A stretch of 64,000 nt of DNA, taken from contig JADNRV010000055.1 of the NCBI GenBank assembly GCA_015499995.1, positions 248,001-312,000 of the forward strand, given 5' to 3'. A model generated the notes under the pieces. It was not told where the DNA came from. It did no database searches and worked only from the letters and a program-made list of their open reading frames with translations. Position numbers and translations under genes: made by a program. Positions within the stretch are counted from its first letter, which is position 1; each line of letters opens with the position of its first letter. This document shows, piece by piece, positions 44,853 to 56,956 of the stretch. Origin of the DNA: Flammula alnicola. Taxonomy: Eukaryota > Basidiomycota > Agaricomycetes > Agaricales > Strophariaceae.

Positions 44853-45531
44853 GTTTAAAAGAATTGGAAGGCAGACAATTGCTCAAAAGCGGACTACGGA
44901 TCTGAATACCCACAAGCCATGCTATAAATCATCTTGCATGAGCAGAAGAAACACGGACCGGATGCGAACAACGGGCCGCTACATGAAGCTGCGCGTAGAA
45001 TTCGAAAAGAAGGCGGTCATTGGAGTTAGCAACGGATGCAGGTATGCCCCTCCCACAGAATACGGTATAGAATCATGTTCTGTCTTCTGGAAATATTGCA
45101 ATGCCACCGGGGAGTCCCAGGAAGGTCACGCTGGCACGAAAAATCAGGAATCACTCTCGGAGACTATGAACGGAGGGTTAACACAATCTGGAATAGGAAC
45201 TAGAGAACACACCAATCAGATAACCGAGGATTCCATGCCTTTACTATTTTTGTAGAGCATTCAATGCACATTTGCTCCTTGACCGGCTGAAGCATTCGAC
45301 CATCACCACATATACATCGTCGAGTACATCTCGCGCGGGAAGCACTCCGTGTAGATGCAGCGCCTTGAAGTATATTAACCCTATGATCACTTTGAGTGCA
45401 TATTCTCGATGACTGCAGGAACCAGCTTTCGTCTAGCGGGATATATTGCATCAGTATGAAAGATAGCTTCCAAGTAAATAGAGTGGTAAAATGAAAAGCG
45501 TTCAACAGTCCTGTAATTATCAGCATCCCTG
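44853..45531. other. Intergenic, no supported gene
   Basis: A 176-codon open frame on the plus strand (44725-45255) overlaps the esterase start in antisense and has no domain signal. Promoter of the esterase and 3' flank of the uridine kinase. Confidence 0.5.
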
Positions 45532-48094
45532 TCACAAATAGTAGCGATCACCTAGAGGTAAAGAGCAATCATTAAAATCATAGCATCTGCAAGGTAACGA
45601 TATGTGCGCACCAATCTGACCCATTCCAGGCTTCATAACCCATACTTTCCGGCCCTTTCCTTCAGGGTTACCTTCTCCCTTATAACCTCTAGCCAACCTT
45701 CCTGCATTTCATCGTCTACTGCACCGCATACAATCTTGACAGCAGGAAAAGCGCGTTTGAGAACGGAAACACCGCCTGCACAGCAACGAGGAAAGTGACA
45801 AAAATGATGCGATCTTCTTGCACGCCATGATCGAGGAGATACGAATTGCCATGAACGCGCAGCAGCCGTGCCAATCTAAAGATAGAAGACCACAGTAAAT
45901 TTCAAACATCGGAAAAATGCGGGCGAAACAGCCTTCATACCTGGGCATCAGCAGGAAGACGTATGCCTCTTCTGCCAGGTGGCGGAAGCGGACATAGAAA
46001 GGTAACATAACCTGGAGTAGCATTGCTTCACCTGATTTGCTGTCGGACTGTATCAGCAAGGAGCCAACGGGCACGTCATTAATAACCCGTCGGAAGCCAC
46101 GTTCCAAAGCACCTCCACTTGGAAATGTCAGATGAATTAAAAGCAGAGGTCGCTAGATACGTACGAGCGTAAGATCGAAATGCCGCATACATACTGCAGA
46201 TATGGGGTTGGTAAGGGAAATCTACAAAAAGTCGAACTCACATACCTGGGCACCTAATTTCTTGCCAATGGCTTCTACATCAACTGGGGTCGTCACGGTT
46301 TTGGTATGTAAGGCAGGTGTTGCAATGCATGTTCCACCAATAAGGTCGATAACGATCTATGAAGAATATAAAATCCTGCCTGCTGGTTGTCTTATCTCTC
46401 AAAATGGTATATATCCCCTAGAATATACGAAATGAATATTTGGAAGCAATTTCACATCGAGAATACCGACTTCGAGTTGATGGGTCGGTGGAAGAATAGT
46501 CAAATTCAGATCTCAACTGTGCTTTCGGGGGTAGATGCTCCTGATCGTGTGGCAAGTATCTATGAGGGATAGCTATCTTTTGCCGGAATCTATAGACCGC
46601 TCGTGCAGCTGTCGCTGAATATGTGTGCATATCAGGTCAATAGCCACCTCGTTATTTGATCCTGGCACGATCTGTAGTACAAACAATGAGCCAAGGTTTT
46701 CAGACCGTGGTGCAATGACTTGCAATTCAGCGTATGTGGCTGAAGGGCGTACAAAGTTGTCATATGATGGTTTTACATGTCGAAGATATCTGGTACACGA
46801 GTAACAGTGTCAATGAGGTAACATTGGCAGGCTGACGAGTTGAGAGATGTATTTACTGGTCGAGGATACCCGTTACATCCCTGCCCCTCTCATTGATATC
46901 CCGCTTGATACGTCTTGCCAGCATCAAATCGGAATCGCATTGTACAAAAACCTGAAATAATTGTGAAACCGAATTCCATTTACCGTAAGGCGCAACCACC
47001 AACTTTGAGGTCATACAAAGCTCGCAAAGCAGGATCGACCAGCGACATAATTCCTTCCGCTTCATGATATGAGAATAACGGATAGCCAACATAAGCACGG
47101 AGGAACAGACCAATTATAATGGTAGCCCCGTAGAGATATTTTTCTCTTCCAATCTCTGGTGCTCTGCGAATGAGTACACGGGAATGTTGGATTGTTTGCA
47201 GGCCTTCAAATCGGCCAAGCACTGCAGTAGCAATAGTTAAGTTCGGTTGCGGATCTTATCCCTTAATGAGATATGGAAAGCGTACGGATGCGAACATTGG
47301 CATGTCAATGGCGTCGGGGTGGTCGAAGTCAAGCATATTTGCACGGGCAAGAGCAAGCTCTTCCTCATTGTGGAACTTGTAGAAACTGTCCTGGAGAGCA
47401 ACAAACCGTTCCGAGGACCGTTAAACTGACGAATTACATCAGTGTATTAAGACGGCAACCTGAGATAGAATAACGACTGTTGGTATCGATCCAAGTTTGC
47501 GTACGATCTCCCGTGCGACATGCGTCTGAAATGCAGGTCAGTTTACTTTCACGAAATCCTGAAGAAGTCAGGAAGTTTCAAAGATATCTGACCTTGCCAC
47601 TGGCCGACCCGCCTGGAAGGGGACTTTCGTAGAACTATATTCCAACATGTCGACAACATGCGGACACACCTGCTACGCCGATTACGAAGGCGTCAGAGAT
47701 ACGCCGACCATCTTCAGCATACCTATATCGTGTACAACGTTGCATGACGTTAGAAAAATCATAGAATGTTGGAAACATGAACAATCATTCACCATGGTGG
47801 CCGTCCATGCGATACAAGGACAGTATTCTTCTTAGGTTGCAAAGCAGGTAAAGGTTGTCCTTGCCAATCATGGCGAGAGGCATCTTCGACGAATAGAGTG
47901 TCGGCAACCTTGAGAAAGTCGTCGGGCATCTTTGGACCCGTCTGCTGGCGTGGAGTCCCAGTTGGACTGTGCCAGTTCGTTGTTGGATCAACGGCTACTT
48001 GCCGAAGGTCACGGTAATGCAAGTCAAATTCAGGGCTGGAGGCAAAGCGTAGCTGAGTGGGGCCAACTGTAACACTCTGAACCTTCGAATTCAT
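45532..48094 (-). CDS. URK1: Uridine kinase with C-terminal UPRT-like domain
   Basis: Pyrimidine salvage enzyme: phosphorylates uridine/cytidine, with a uracil-phosphoribosyltransferase-like second half. The N-terminal region contains VSHGRPPW, then the P-loop GGSASGKT split by an intron, DSFYKFHNEEELALA, FDHPDAIDMPMF, CLADLKACKQSNIPVYSFAEH, VQCDSDLMLARRIKRD and DQYLRHVKPSYDNFVRPSA. The second half has GIYTILRDKTTS, ISILRSGGALERGF, GSLLIQSDSKSGEAMLLQ and DRYYL at the end. More than ten introns. About eight breaks, each one base short in a small run (for example 47150, about 46320-46345, about 45850 and 45690), interrupt an otherwise conserved sequence, so I read it as a working gene with sequence errors. 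Confidence 0.85.
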
Positions 48095-48291
48095 TCAGAT
48101 TGAAAGATCAAAGGTACATACTGTAGGTCCTGAAATGTTGACCCGGTAGTATTCTCTATATATTATCAAAAACCAGAACTAAATTAAGTGAAGTACTAGG
48201 ATTTGAGTGCAGTAAGCTAATATTACAAATGAAATGACGATAAAATATGGCAGCAGAAAAACCTAATGAAACAAGTCCGAGAGGAGACTGA

Positions 48292-50026
48292 TCATTGCTG
48301 GCACTTAACGGCCACGATTCTTGCTCTTCCCTTATCACCGAAGGGTACCCAGTTGCTCTTGCTTGACGATGAATAAAGATCTGTATCATCATCATCGCTG
48401 GAGGCCTCTTTGGCATCATCACGTTGTGTATTGACAGAAGCACGTCGCATCTGCTTGTTTGCAGGACCCCCGAGTACCAGGGCTGATAATGTCTTGTTGT
48501 ACACCTAATTTCAAGAAATCAGTAACAGAAAACAGGATACTTTTTTCGGATCAACTTACACAACCAGAATCAAGCCCGAAGGACCAACGCTTAATATCCA
48601 GGCCCCTTGAGGCAGCGTGTCCGTATATCGTAGTGGATGGATAACACGGCAGAGCGACTTCCTTCCCTTTCTTCGACGCTGTGTTATTCGGATTGTCATC
48701 CCCTTCCGACTTGTCATGGTCGTCATCTTCATGAGCAGCTGACTGACCTGCGAGCTCGTTTCTAAACCCGACGCAGCTTTTCATATGCTGCTTCCAAACT
48801 TTCGACCAAGGCTTTCCCTCCTTAGACTTCTTTGAGACAGTATCGCCAACGATACTTCGCATATTGAGGACCACCCAAGGATCAGCATTTTGCGGAATTT
48901 CCATGAGGAGACCAATTTCCTGGAGATTCCGAAGGCCTTCAGTGGTTTTACGGCTCTGCTCCACTGCGTCGGCCGTATTCGATGTTTCGTCAGTCTTACG
49001 CTTGTGAGAGTGCGAAGGGAAAGCCGGAATATGTGCAAGTGGTTGGTTCTGCTCGTCGTCGATTTCATATTTCGGATTTGAAGGTAGCAGTCCTGCATGC
49101 ACAATGAAGACGTGGGCACTTGGGACATATAGCCGGATAGGTAATTTCAAGAGGTAGCGGAAATCCTCGACGGACATATCTTTCGCAACCTGGTAGTGAT
49201 CGCTGAAGAGAACCCATCCCTCTGGAATACGCTTGAACCATTCTTGTCCTCGGTCCGCGCAGAAGTTCCTTCTTTTGCAATCCAGAGGTCCAGATCAACG
49301 CCGTCCTCGTGCACCTGAGCTTCGTGCCAGCGTTTTTCCAGCTGTTCAAGCCATCCCTTGCCACCAGGAAAAGAAACAATCCATCGAGCCATCCACGCCA
49401 TTCGGTAACCTTTTGGTCATGGTTCCCACGTACGCCGGTGATGTTGTTTGAAGCCATGAAATGCAATACTGCTAGTGATCCCTCGTGCGAACCTTTGGTC
49501 GTGATATCTCCAACATGCATCAAGACATCCTTCGATGGGTTGTATTTCAGGTGCTCGAGGAGCTTCCTGGAAGAATTCGTTATACAGAAATGAAATAGGG
49601 TTTCCGATACTCACTGGAATGGTTTTATCATGCCATGAATATCGCCCACAATAATAATGCGCCTTGTTGGATCATCTATAAGGGCATTTAGTTAGAAGAC
49701 TGTATTCTAGTGGGGAAAAGTGTAAACAGACTAAAGGGAACTGATCTGATGTCAATGTATTCAACTGTTCGTACGACTGAAGTCGGGCAAGGTTGCTGCG
49801 TTAATTTAGTATTAGTACGGATGTACGAAGGAGGTGCTATTCCGGGAGGCGTACGCAAATTGGAGCCTTCGTTAAATTGTTTTGGAGAGCTGGGTACTCC
49901 CCAAATACTCCTCGTGCCACTGGAAGAGTACATGTGCGAGAGCGAGTCTGCGATGCCATAGAACAAGACAAAGACAAGGAAGATCGAGAGTGTTCCATAT
50001 GCAAGAATTTGACGAGGTTGGTACAT
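48292..50026 (-). CDS. PPN2: Ppn2-like metallophosphatase (endopolyphosphatase)
   Basis: A calcineurin-type phosphoesterase; yeast Ppn2 cleaves long polyphosphate chains in the vacuole. The N-terminus has one membrane segment (AYGTLSIFLVFVLFYGIA, residues 9-26), fitting a vacuolar signal anchor. Metal-binding motifs follow in order: GDIHGM, MHVGDITTKG, GVRGNHDQ, FIVHAGLLP and TIYGHAASRG, then DSGCVYNKTLSALVLG. The intron before VYNK and the one after KPF are clear. The frame breaks near 49384 and 49270, each one base short. The C-terminal tail is acidic and Ser-rich. It lies 197 bp downstream of the uridine kinase start on the same strand. Confidence 0.86.
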
Positions 50027-50416
50027 GGCTTGGCTCCCAAACCTCGGCCCAATTTCCGAATACAGCAACAGGCACAAGGAAAGTGGATAGATACAGAAAG
50101 CAGATAAAGAGGTTATAGATGGCCGCCGGTCTACAGAGTTGAAAGTTTTCAACGTCGTCCAGGTCAAAGGTTAGGCTGGAAACGCTTGGCTCCAAGCGCA
50201 CATACGTAATAATTCCAAATCGGGACAGAAGCGATAAGATTAGATAACATTCTGCTTGCTATTGAACGAAATGGTACAGTATTGGTATAGTTAGATACTC
50301 ATCGTGGTATAAGAAGACAGTCATAGTGATCATTCAAATAGCTCTGGAAACCGACTCCCCCCATTCTCTTGGCTTCCTTCTATCCATCGACGAACTTCTA
50401 TGAGCCGTCTTCGCTA
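50027..50416. other. Intergenic
   Basis: 390 bp between the Ppn2-like start and the stop of the AIG2-like gene. No feature seen. Confidence 0.5.
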
Positions 50417-51150
50417 TCATCTAGTACCTCCAAACCATTTCCATGCGTTATTCTTTACGAAGTCTTCAAACGACCATAACTCAGCCTCTAGGTTGATTTC
50501 ATGTACATAAATATATGTCTCAGCTTCGATGGTGTTCGAAAGGTCGGAAGGTACTGGTAGGGGCGGAGGATGTGCGGGGACCAGAGTCTCTTCATCCATC
50601 GCGTGCGCTGATATATCTGTGAAAGAGCCGAGTGGATGCGCCTGTAATTTTTCTCTAATATATTCCTTAAATTATACTGTATCAGAAGGGTTGGTCGGTT
50701 TCTCCCATTGCAAGAACTCACCGTGCCCTCGAATATATCCAAAAATTTGATGTCTTTCTCTGTGAGCCCATTCACCAAAGTTCCTCGCACCGATCTCTCT
50801 TCTTGAGAAAGAGTATGCGTAAAAAGTTTAATCCCCCTGTCAAAAGGTACGACTCCTGGATAGTCCTCTCCCTGTTAAAATATCATTGACGTTCGAATTC
50901 TTTAACGACTCCACTTCACGGGCGCTAAATTGGCTTTTACATACCTTGACTTTGTGACGGGTGTAATCCTATTATAAAAAGTGTCAGCTCAAACCGTCAT
51001 AAAAGATATTTCAAAATAAGTGCTCAATGAAATGCTCACCAAGAGAACAGCAGGGCACAGCTGGAGATGAGAACCATCGTTTTTGATAACTGCCTTCAGG
51101 ACTTTAGGGTGCATAAGTGTCCCATAAAAGAATGCAGTATATCCACTCAT
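50417..51150 (-). CDS. AIG2-like / gamma-glutamylcyclotransferase-fold protein
   Basis: Four exons (51150-51040, 50968-50945, 50871-50722, 50665-50417) give an intact 177 aa. The family signature FFYGTLMHPKVL (residues 7-18) binds the gamma-glutamyl substrate. It is followed by DYTRHKVKGEDYPGVVPFD and VRGTLVNGLTEKDIKFLDIFEGTEY, which include the region of the usual catalytic Glu (LDIFEG). Relatives form 5-oxoproline from gamma-glutamyl amines; the exact substrate here cannot be told. The C-terminus is Pro-rich (AHPPPLPVPSD). It is divergent from CTU2, with only 187 bp between the start codons. Confidence 0.86.
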
Positions 51151-51337
51151 TCGGGAAGATTTAAGGAAGATTAGGGACAGATGTGGGCCGCAGCCGATGT
51201 AGTATATGTACAACGATAACGAGAAGAAGAGCAACAGGGGGTGTCGATCCCAGATAGGAAATGTGATCGAGTCAATCCAATTTAAGTATCGACAGAACTC
51301 TCCCAAATCCCTTCACATTCATAGCTTCTCCAGCGCG
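51151..51337. promoter_or_regulatory. Bidirectional promoter (AIG2-like / CTU2)
   Basis: 187 bp between divergent start codons, so both promoters overlap here. No defined element was recognised. Confidence 0.5.
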
Positions 51338-53253
51338 ATGGCCTCTTGCGAAAACCCAAATGTCGACAAAGACGCCTTGATGCCACGTAAATCTTCTTCT
51401 TTCTTCAATTTTTTGAGCAACGTAACTCATCTTCATCGCAAAGGACGCCAGAAATTTGACGGCAAGACCAAGATCTGCGTCAAGTGCAAAGAGAATGCAG
51501 GAAATATCGTGATTCGATATGCTGTATACTGCAAGTGAGTTGAAAATGGTTCCTATCCTTGTGTCGTCTTGCCGGCTGACGAAGTCCTGTAGGACTTGCT
51601 TCATTCCACTAATTCAGACCCGATTTCGCAAGTCCCTGGAACCCTCAATCAATGCAACTCCAGACGGACCAAGACGCAAAGGCCTCAAAGCAGCTGGATC
51701 ACTCATGATCGCATTCTCGGGGGAACAAGTTCGACAGCGCTGTTGGATCTCATCGCAAAATCATACTTTGCACCACGCATCACTGACCACGGCGAAGTGG
51801 AAGAGAAACTGAAGGGAGGAAAAGACCATCCCCGAAATTCAGATAGAGGAGTTTGGAAGGGAAAACCAGCGGTCTGCTTCGTAGAAGTTTGTGGTGCGTT
51901 TCCTGGAGTATGTTTACTTTCTCATTGCTGAGCTTGACACTGGCTCATCAGCTCTTGAATACAGGAGAAAGACAGAACGGAGGACATTCGCGCTATTGTC
52001 GAGAGTTACCCCGGTTCACCATTTGAGTTTCTTCCTCTCCACCTGGAAAATGCATTCGATCTTGCCTGGTGGGAGAGCGTCGGAGGTGGAGACTTACCTA
52101 CTTCCGCACGCTCTCTTGGAATGGACATGACAGATGAAGGTCGGGACTGATAAACTTCAAGGAAGTTGTACTCACAGTCGAAATCAACCAGATCTACGCC
52201 TAACCACAGCTCATCTGAATACCCCCCGCTGACTGCCTTAAGGGCCTACCTCTCATCCTTACCGACACAAACCGCCTTCTATAGTGCAATTCAAATTCTT
52301 ACACGGGTTTTACTGCTACAAACAGCAGCTTCGCGTCGCGCTTCGCACCTTATACTCGGGACTTCTCTGACGTCACTATCAGTGAGCCTAATTTCAGGGA
52401 TAGCCAAGGAGCGGATTTGCAGTTGCCGAAGAAGCAAAGGAAGAGTGGAAGCCACGACCGGAGCGTGGACTAGTGGTACGGGTGGTTCGCCCCATGCGGG
52501 ATATTGGCATGAAAGAATGCGCCATCTGGGACTGGTGGTGCGAACTACGCGTAGTTGGGCGTTCTAAGAAATTTATCCATGGCGGTGGAAAGAACGCCAT
52601 TGGCGCGTTAACACGAGGTATGTATCTGACTCCATAGCGAACCGAAAATTAATGTCTATTTCCAGATTTTATCTTTGGTCTGGAGACCGATTACCCAGCT
52701 ACCGTGTCGACAGTTGCACGGACCTGCGCCAAACTCACGCCGAAGGAAGGGTCGGACGGTATTTGTGTTCTTTGCGAACGGTGCGGATCCTGAAATATTT
52801 TTCTCTTCGATATCCTGACTTGAGAACTGTTTAAGTCCTGCACAAAAAGGAGTCCAAGCTTGGAAAGCACGAATTTCAATCCGTTCTTACCAAGAAGCGT
52901 CTTCTGCAGTCTCTGGAAATACTCGACCTCCCCACCTAACAGAAGAGGAAATTACGAATCTCACCCAAAACTCTCTAAATTCACCTTCTTCATCGCCCTC
53001 TCTGACACCTCAGCTCTGTTATGCCTGTCATACAACGCTTACAAGTCGGAGCAGTCGTGGAACTGCATCTGTTGCTTCTGGGCATTCTGCAGGCGACGTT
53101 CCATTACCCGTATGGGTACGCGCAGCGACGGATGCGGCGAGTCGCCACATTATTTCAGATAGTCGGGAGAACGGAGAAGTAATGCACAGCGTGAAAATGA
53201 CGAGGACAGACATGAAAGCACAGATCGCCGAGTTTCTCCTGCCGGACGAGTAA
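51338..53253 (+). CDS. CTU2: Cytoplasmic tRNA 2-thiolation protein Ctu2/Ncs2
   Basis: Partner of Ctu1/Ncs6 in thiolation of wobble uridine (mcm5s2U34) in Lys, Glu and Gln tRNAs. Visible: KICVKCKENAGNIVIRYAVYCKTC with two Cys pairs, TRFRKSLEPSINA, the PP-loop-like SLMIAFSGGTSS, EDIRAIVESYPGSPFEFLPLH, LRAYLSSLPTQTAFYSAIQ, LLLQTAASRRASHLILGTSL, KNAIGALTRDFIFGLETDYP, TCAKLTPKEG, a second Cys set (CVLCERPAQKG, LCYACH) and an end at DMKAQIAEFLLPDE. At least five introns. The frame breaks at the G run 51716-51724 and near 52130-52165 and 52410, consistent with missing bases. Confidence 0.87.
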
Positions 53254-53406
53254 TATTCCCGCATCATTGATACAGTATTGTTATAGACTAGTACGAGGAC
53301 TAATATACAAGTGGAATAGTATGTTTTGCATAGTCTGTATTTCTAGTATTTCTATTTATGTCCGTGGGTCACATAGTCCAATGTCCGATATCCGATATTA
53401 TTAAAT

Positions 53407-56315
53407 CTATGTCGAGCTCGGGATACAAACTGCCAGAGCGACGTTCGATCCTACAGACGCAAGAGTTCAGCTTCGTTTTGATGAAGTCGAAATATATACA
53501 CAAACCTGGATAAAACCAGAACGACACTGCGATGATAACATAGAGGCCTATATCATAGGATTATGTGTTAGCAAAGCGCAGGAACTAGAAGCATGTACTT
53601 AGGAGTTACTTACAAATGAGAATAACGCCCTCTAGCCAATTGGATTTGCCATCTGCCACGACGTAGCCCATTGTATGCACTAAAACACGGCTGTTAAATT
53701 TAATCTTCACGTTGAAATAAGAAATCATGTACCGGCCATGTAAAGGACCTATGGATATATAAGATTAAATGTTGTTGTGAGACGAGGAGGGCGTCTTACC
53801 ATTGATTGGAAAGGATCCATCAGTAAGGATAGGGGCTTGCCCGTGATCCACCCGAGGATGACAGTGAACCTGATGAAATTCAAAAACCATTGATGGGTTC
53901 TGGTGTACCAGACTTACGGGATGACCAAAAGGGCGACTTGCTGAAGGTATTGTGCTTCAGTAAAGAATATAATCTGAAGGTAGGAGAGAAACGAACAATG
54001 GTAGATCCTACAGCAACACTGACGCTGAGAGTAAGTTCATCCTTTACAGAAACTTTCACAGCCGTGATACATTCTGTTCAACTTCAGCTAAGTACCTCGC
54101 GAACGTAGGGAGGAAGGAGACACGTGCCTGCGACAGAGCCTACTGCTGGAAGCAAGATGAGTGCGACCCACTCTTTGCTGATGGTCGTAGAAATTTCATC
54201 CATGGCTTCAACCAGCCAGTCAACAGTGACAGCAACAGCCTAACGGAAACCAAAGGCAAGTGATCAGTACTTTCCAAAATCGAGCAAGAAAATAATTACC
54301 CCTGTTACAACGATCAGCAAAAAGATCGTTAAAAACCAACTCAACCGTGGCGCCTTCTTAGATGCTTCAATCGCGGTATCATCTAGCGCAGTGGGACTGA
54401 GTTGATCCGACTCGTAGTGAGCAAATGGAACACCAGAGCTGGCGCTCGAGAACCCGCTGCTGTTGAAACTCGATTCACGAGATATAGGATATCCTCCCAT
54501 GTCTGTGACCAAACGGAGTGTCGAGGCCCCTGGTGGAAAGTATGCGCCCTTCTCCAAAGGCGACTCTGATCGACTCGTGACTGTGATGTCAGAGGTAGAA
54601 GATAGCGGGGTTGTTGCAAACGACCGGCGCGGTGGACCGAGGATTTCAGCCTCGTTGCGCGTCGAGATGTCCGTTTGGCTATCGGTGCGCTTTAGAGGAA
54701 TAGACTGATTGTGCTTCAATTTCCTATGCATGCGCTGCTCCCGGAGAGCAACAGAAAGTCGGTTACTCTTTTTGTTATGCTGATCGTTGTAGAGATGGCT
54801 ATGTGACCATAGCTGGAAAAGTAGATAGGCGAGATAGACTAGATAAAGTAGTGAATAAGTTATTATTCAATCAATATATGTTTCCGCTCACTGAACAACA
54901 ATACAATGGATACCTAAAATTGAAGTCTTCATGATTAGAAATGTCCCAGCAACCAAAATCCTTTTACGTACGCCGTGACTCATGTGTAGGATGTTTCGCT
55001 TCTGTGACTCGAAAGTTGGGTCGCTGTCGTTGCTAAGCGTGAAATGATAGGCTGCCGGCAGTAGAACAGCGCCGACACTTAGACTGAGGAGGGAAGAGTG
55101 CACCTGTGTCGCAGCTAAACATGTAGTTCAGCAATGTTCCAGAACATTGTCAAGATGGGTCTCACTAGCGTCAAATCCTTGTTCGGAGAACTTCATTCCG
55201 CCTGCGAAGAAACAAAGGCCAAGGACGAGAACTAAGTGGCAAGAGGATGATGAGATAATTTGATCGCTCGACTATAACAGGTATCACTTACGAAGTTTAC
55301 TCAACATCGACCCAATTACTTGTAAGACAATAAGTTAAGCATCCAAGGAGTCTGATTCAGACACATACGTGTCGATTGAACCACCTGGAGTTCGCATTTG
55401 CGTAGAGCACTTATCTGTGTCTTGTGTGAGAAATGGCATTCAAGCGAGGAATATCTTCAACTTACAGCGACGACAACCTCTACACTACAAAAAAGCATCA
55501 GATTTAAAGAAGGCATGTACAGAAATGGCAACAACTCACAAGTTGCTCTAAAATGAGAGTGGCAAATAAGTTAGTTAGCCACCATCCAGAACAGAGCACC
55601 AATACGACTTAATTACCATGCTTCCATTCAGTAAGCCCGTCCTGGATCCTCCGATTCTATTCGCAAGGTCTCTCGTAGATAGATCATGGAGCTAAAGAGA
55701 AGATATAAATAATCTCGTTTCAAAATATTATCAAGCTAAAGAGCTCACCCTTACTAATGGGATAAGCGCTAGTATGCAGACTGAGGGGGAAAGTGAGGAA
55801 GAAAAACACGAGTCCAGTGAACGCGACTAACAAGCGAAGGTGAGGCCATGCGAGGCTTTCATGGTGAGAGTCATTGCCCACTAAAGGATGCGGCCTGGAT
55901 TAGACGACAAGCCTTGTGAGCTCTGGAATCTCATGGAACCCACCGATATCGGTATCAATATCAAGAGGACATTAAGCCCTACGACTCGTTAGTCCTAGGG
56001 TGAAGGTAAGATATCAAGGAGCATACATGATCCCACAGCTATTCTCCATCCATGAAAGGCGGCTTTCAAGTTTGCTTGAGTGTTGCTAGACTTGAGTGAC
56101 GAGATGCCCTGCCGCGAACCGGATGGATGGAAAGAAGGTAGATAGCCACGACTCGACCCTTCAACAAAATCGCCCTGGCCAACGAGGTTGGAAGCAGAAT
56201 CGATGGAACAAGACGAGAGATTCGATTCGATTCTTTGCGGTGGAGGTGGTAGTCTGTTTTCGTACATGGATGCGGTAGAGACAGGCGGTAGAGTGTGTGC
56301 GAAGTTGGAAGGCAT
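53407..56315 (-). CDS. VCX1: Vacuolar Ca2+/H+ antiporter (Vcx1-like, CaCA family)
   Basis: Moves Ca2+ into the vacuole in exchange for protons. The start MPSNFAHTLPP (56315) opens a Ser-rich cytosolic N-terminus, then LNVLLILIPIS, LTFAFCILALIPLV and the family stretch STRDLANRIGGSRTGLLNGSM-x-NLVEVVVAVSALRKCELQVVQST, VLGLCFFAGGMKFSEQGF and SLSVGAVLLPAAYHF. A large hydrophilic loop with QDIS- and Ser-rich sequence (54264-54760) separates the second repeat: SWFLTIFLLIVVTGVIIFLL, AVAVTVDWLVEAMDEIS, ISKEWVALILLPAVGSVAG, GYVVADGKSNWLEGVIL and VIIAVSFWFYPG. About 15 short exons. The last exon ends at 53407. It converges with CTU2, 153 bp apart. Confidence 0.87.
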
Positions 56316-56956
56316 GTTAATGATTGAATTGCTTGTCAAAGAGTCACAAAAAAAAGGAGGCCGCCAGTGCCAGAGACCGTCAAGGCGGGTGTTTACTGAG
56401 GTGGAGACTAGAGGCTGAGCTAGGGCTGCGGGTTATGTGCATTTTATGTTCAGCAATCCACTAAGCCGATCTCAGAACCATTTTGTGGAGCCACATTTGG
56501 TAAGGTCGTTGCCCTAACCGATTGGTTTCACCTTTAGGCGGGCCGAACAGCAAGGGTCCAATTTTAGGGACTTCCACTTGGACAGAATCTTATTATTGTC
56601 AGTGCCATGACAGAGATATTGCAGAGATAAGTCCCAGAGCGGTTTGGTGGGCCTGAAGGATCAGTGGACGAAAGCTTCAAGACAAGTAGAAAGCTATAAT
56701 TTAAAATTTGGGCCGGCTGATCCCTGTTGACCCGTGTTCGGGTTCACCTGTAGTCACATCACGTGGATATGAAATAAACGCGTCAAACGCGTCACAATGA
56801 TTTTCAACTTACAACTGTTGCTGTAAACCCAATTTAGGTACAGTGGTTCACTCCACCGACTCGTAAGTTGCGCCTAACTTCTGCTTTAATCGGACAACAG
56901 GAGGACTGTGAGGGATCAAAGTCTTGCTAGATTGACTGACTCCAGTGTGGTGGCAG
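56316..56956. promoter_or_regulatory. Divergent promoter region (VCX1-like / SRS2)
   Basis: 641 bp between divergent start codons; contains both promoters. No specific site assigned. Confidence 0.45.

Noticed and set aside
44725..45255. 176-codon plus-strand frame
   Set aside because: It overlaps the esterase signal-peptide exon in antisense and has no recognisable motif.
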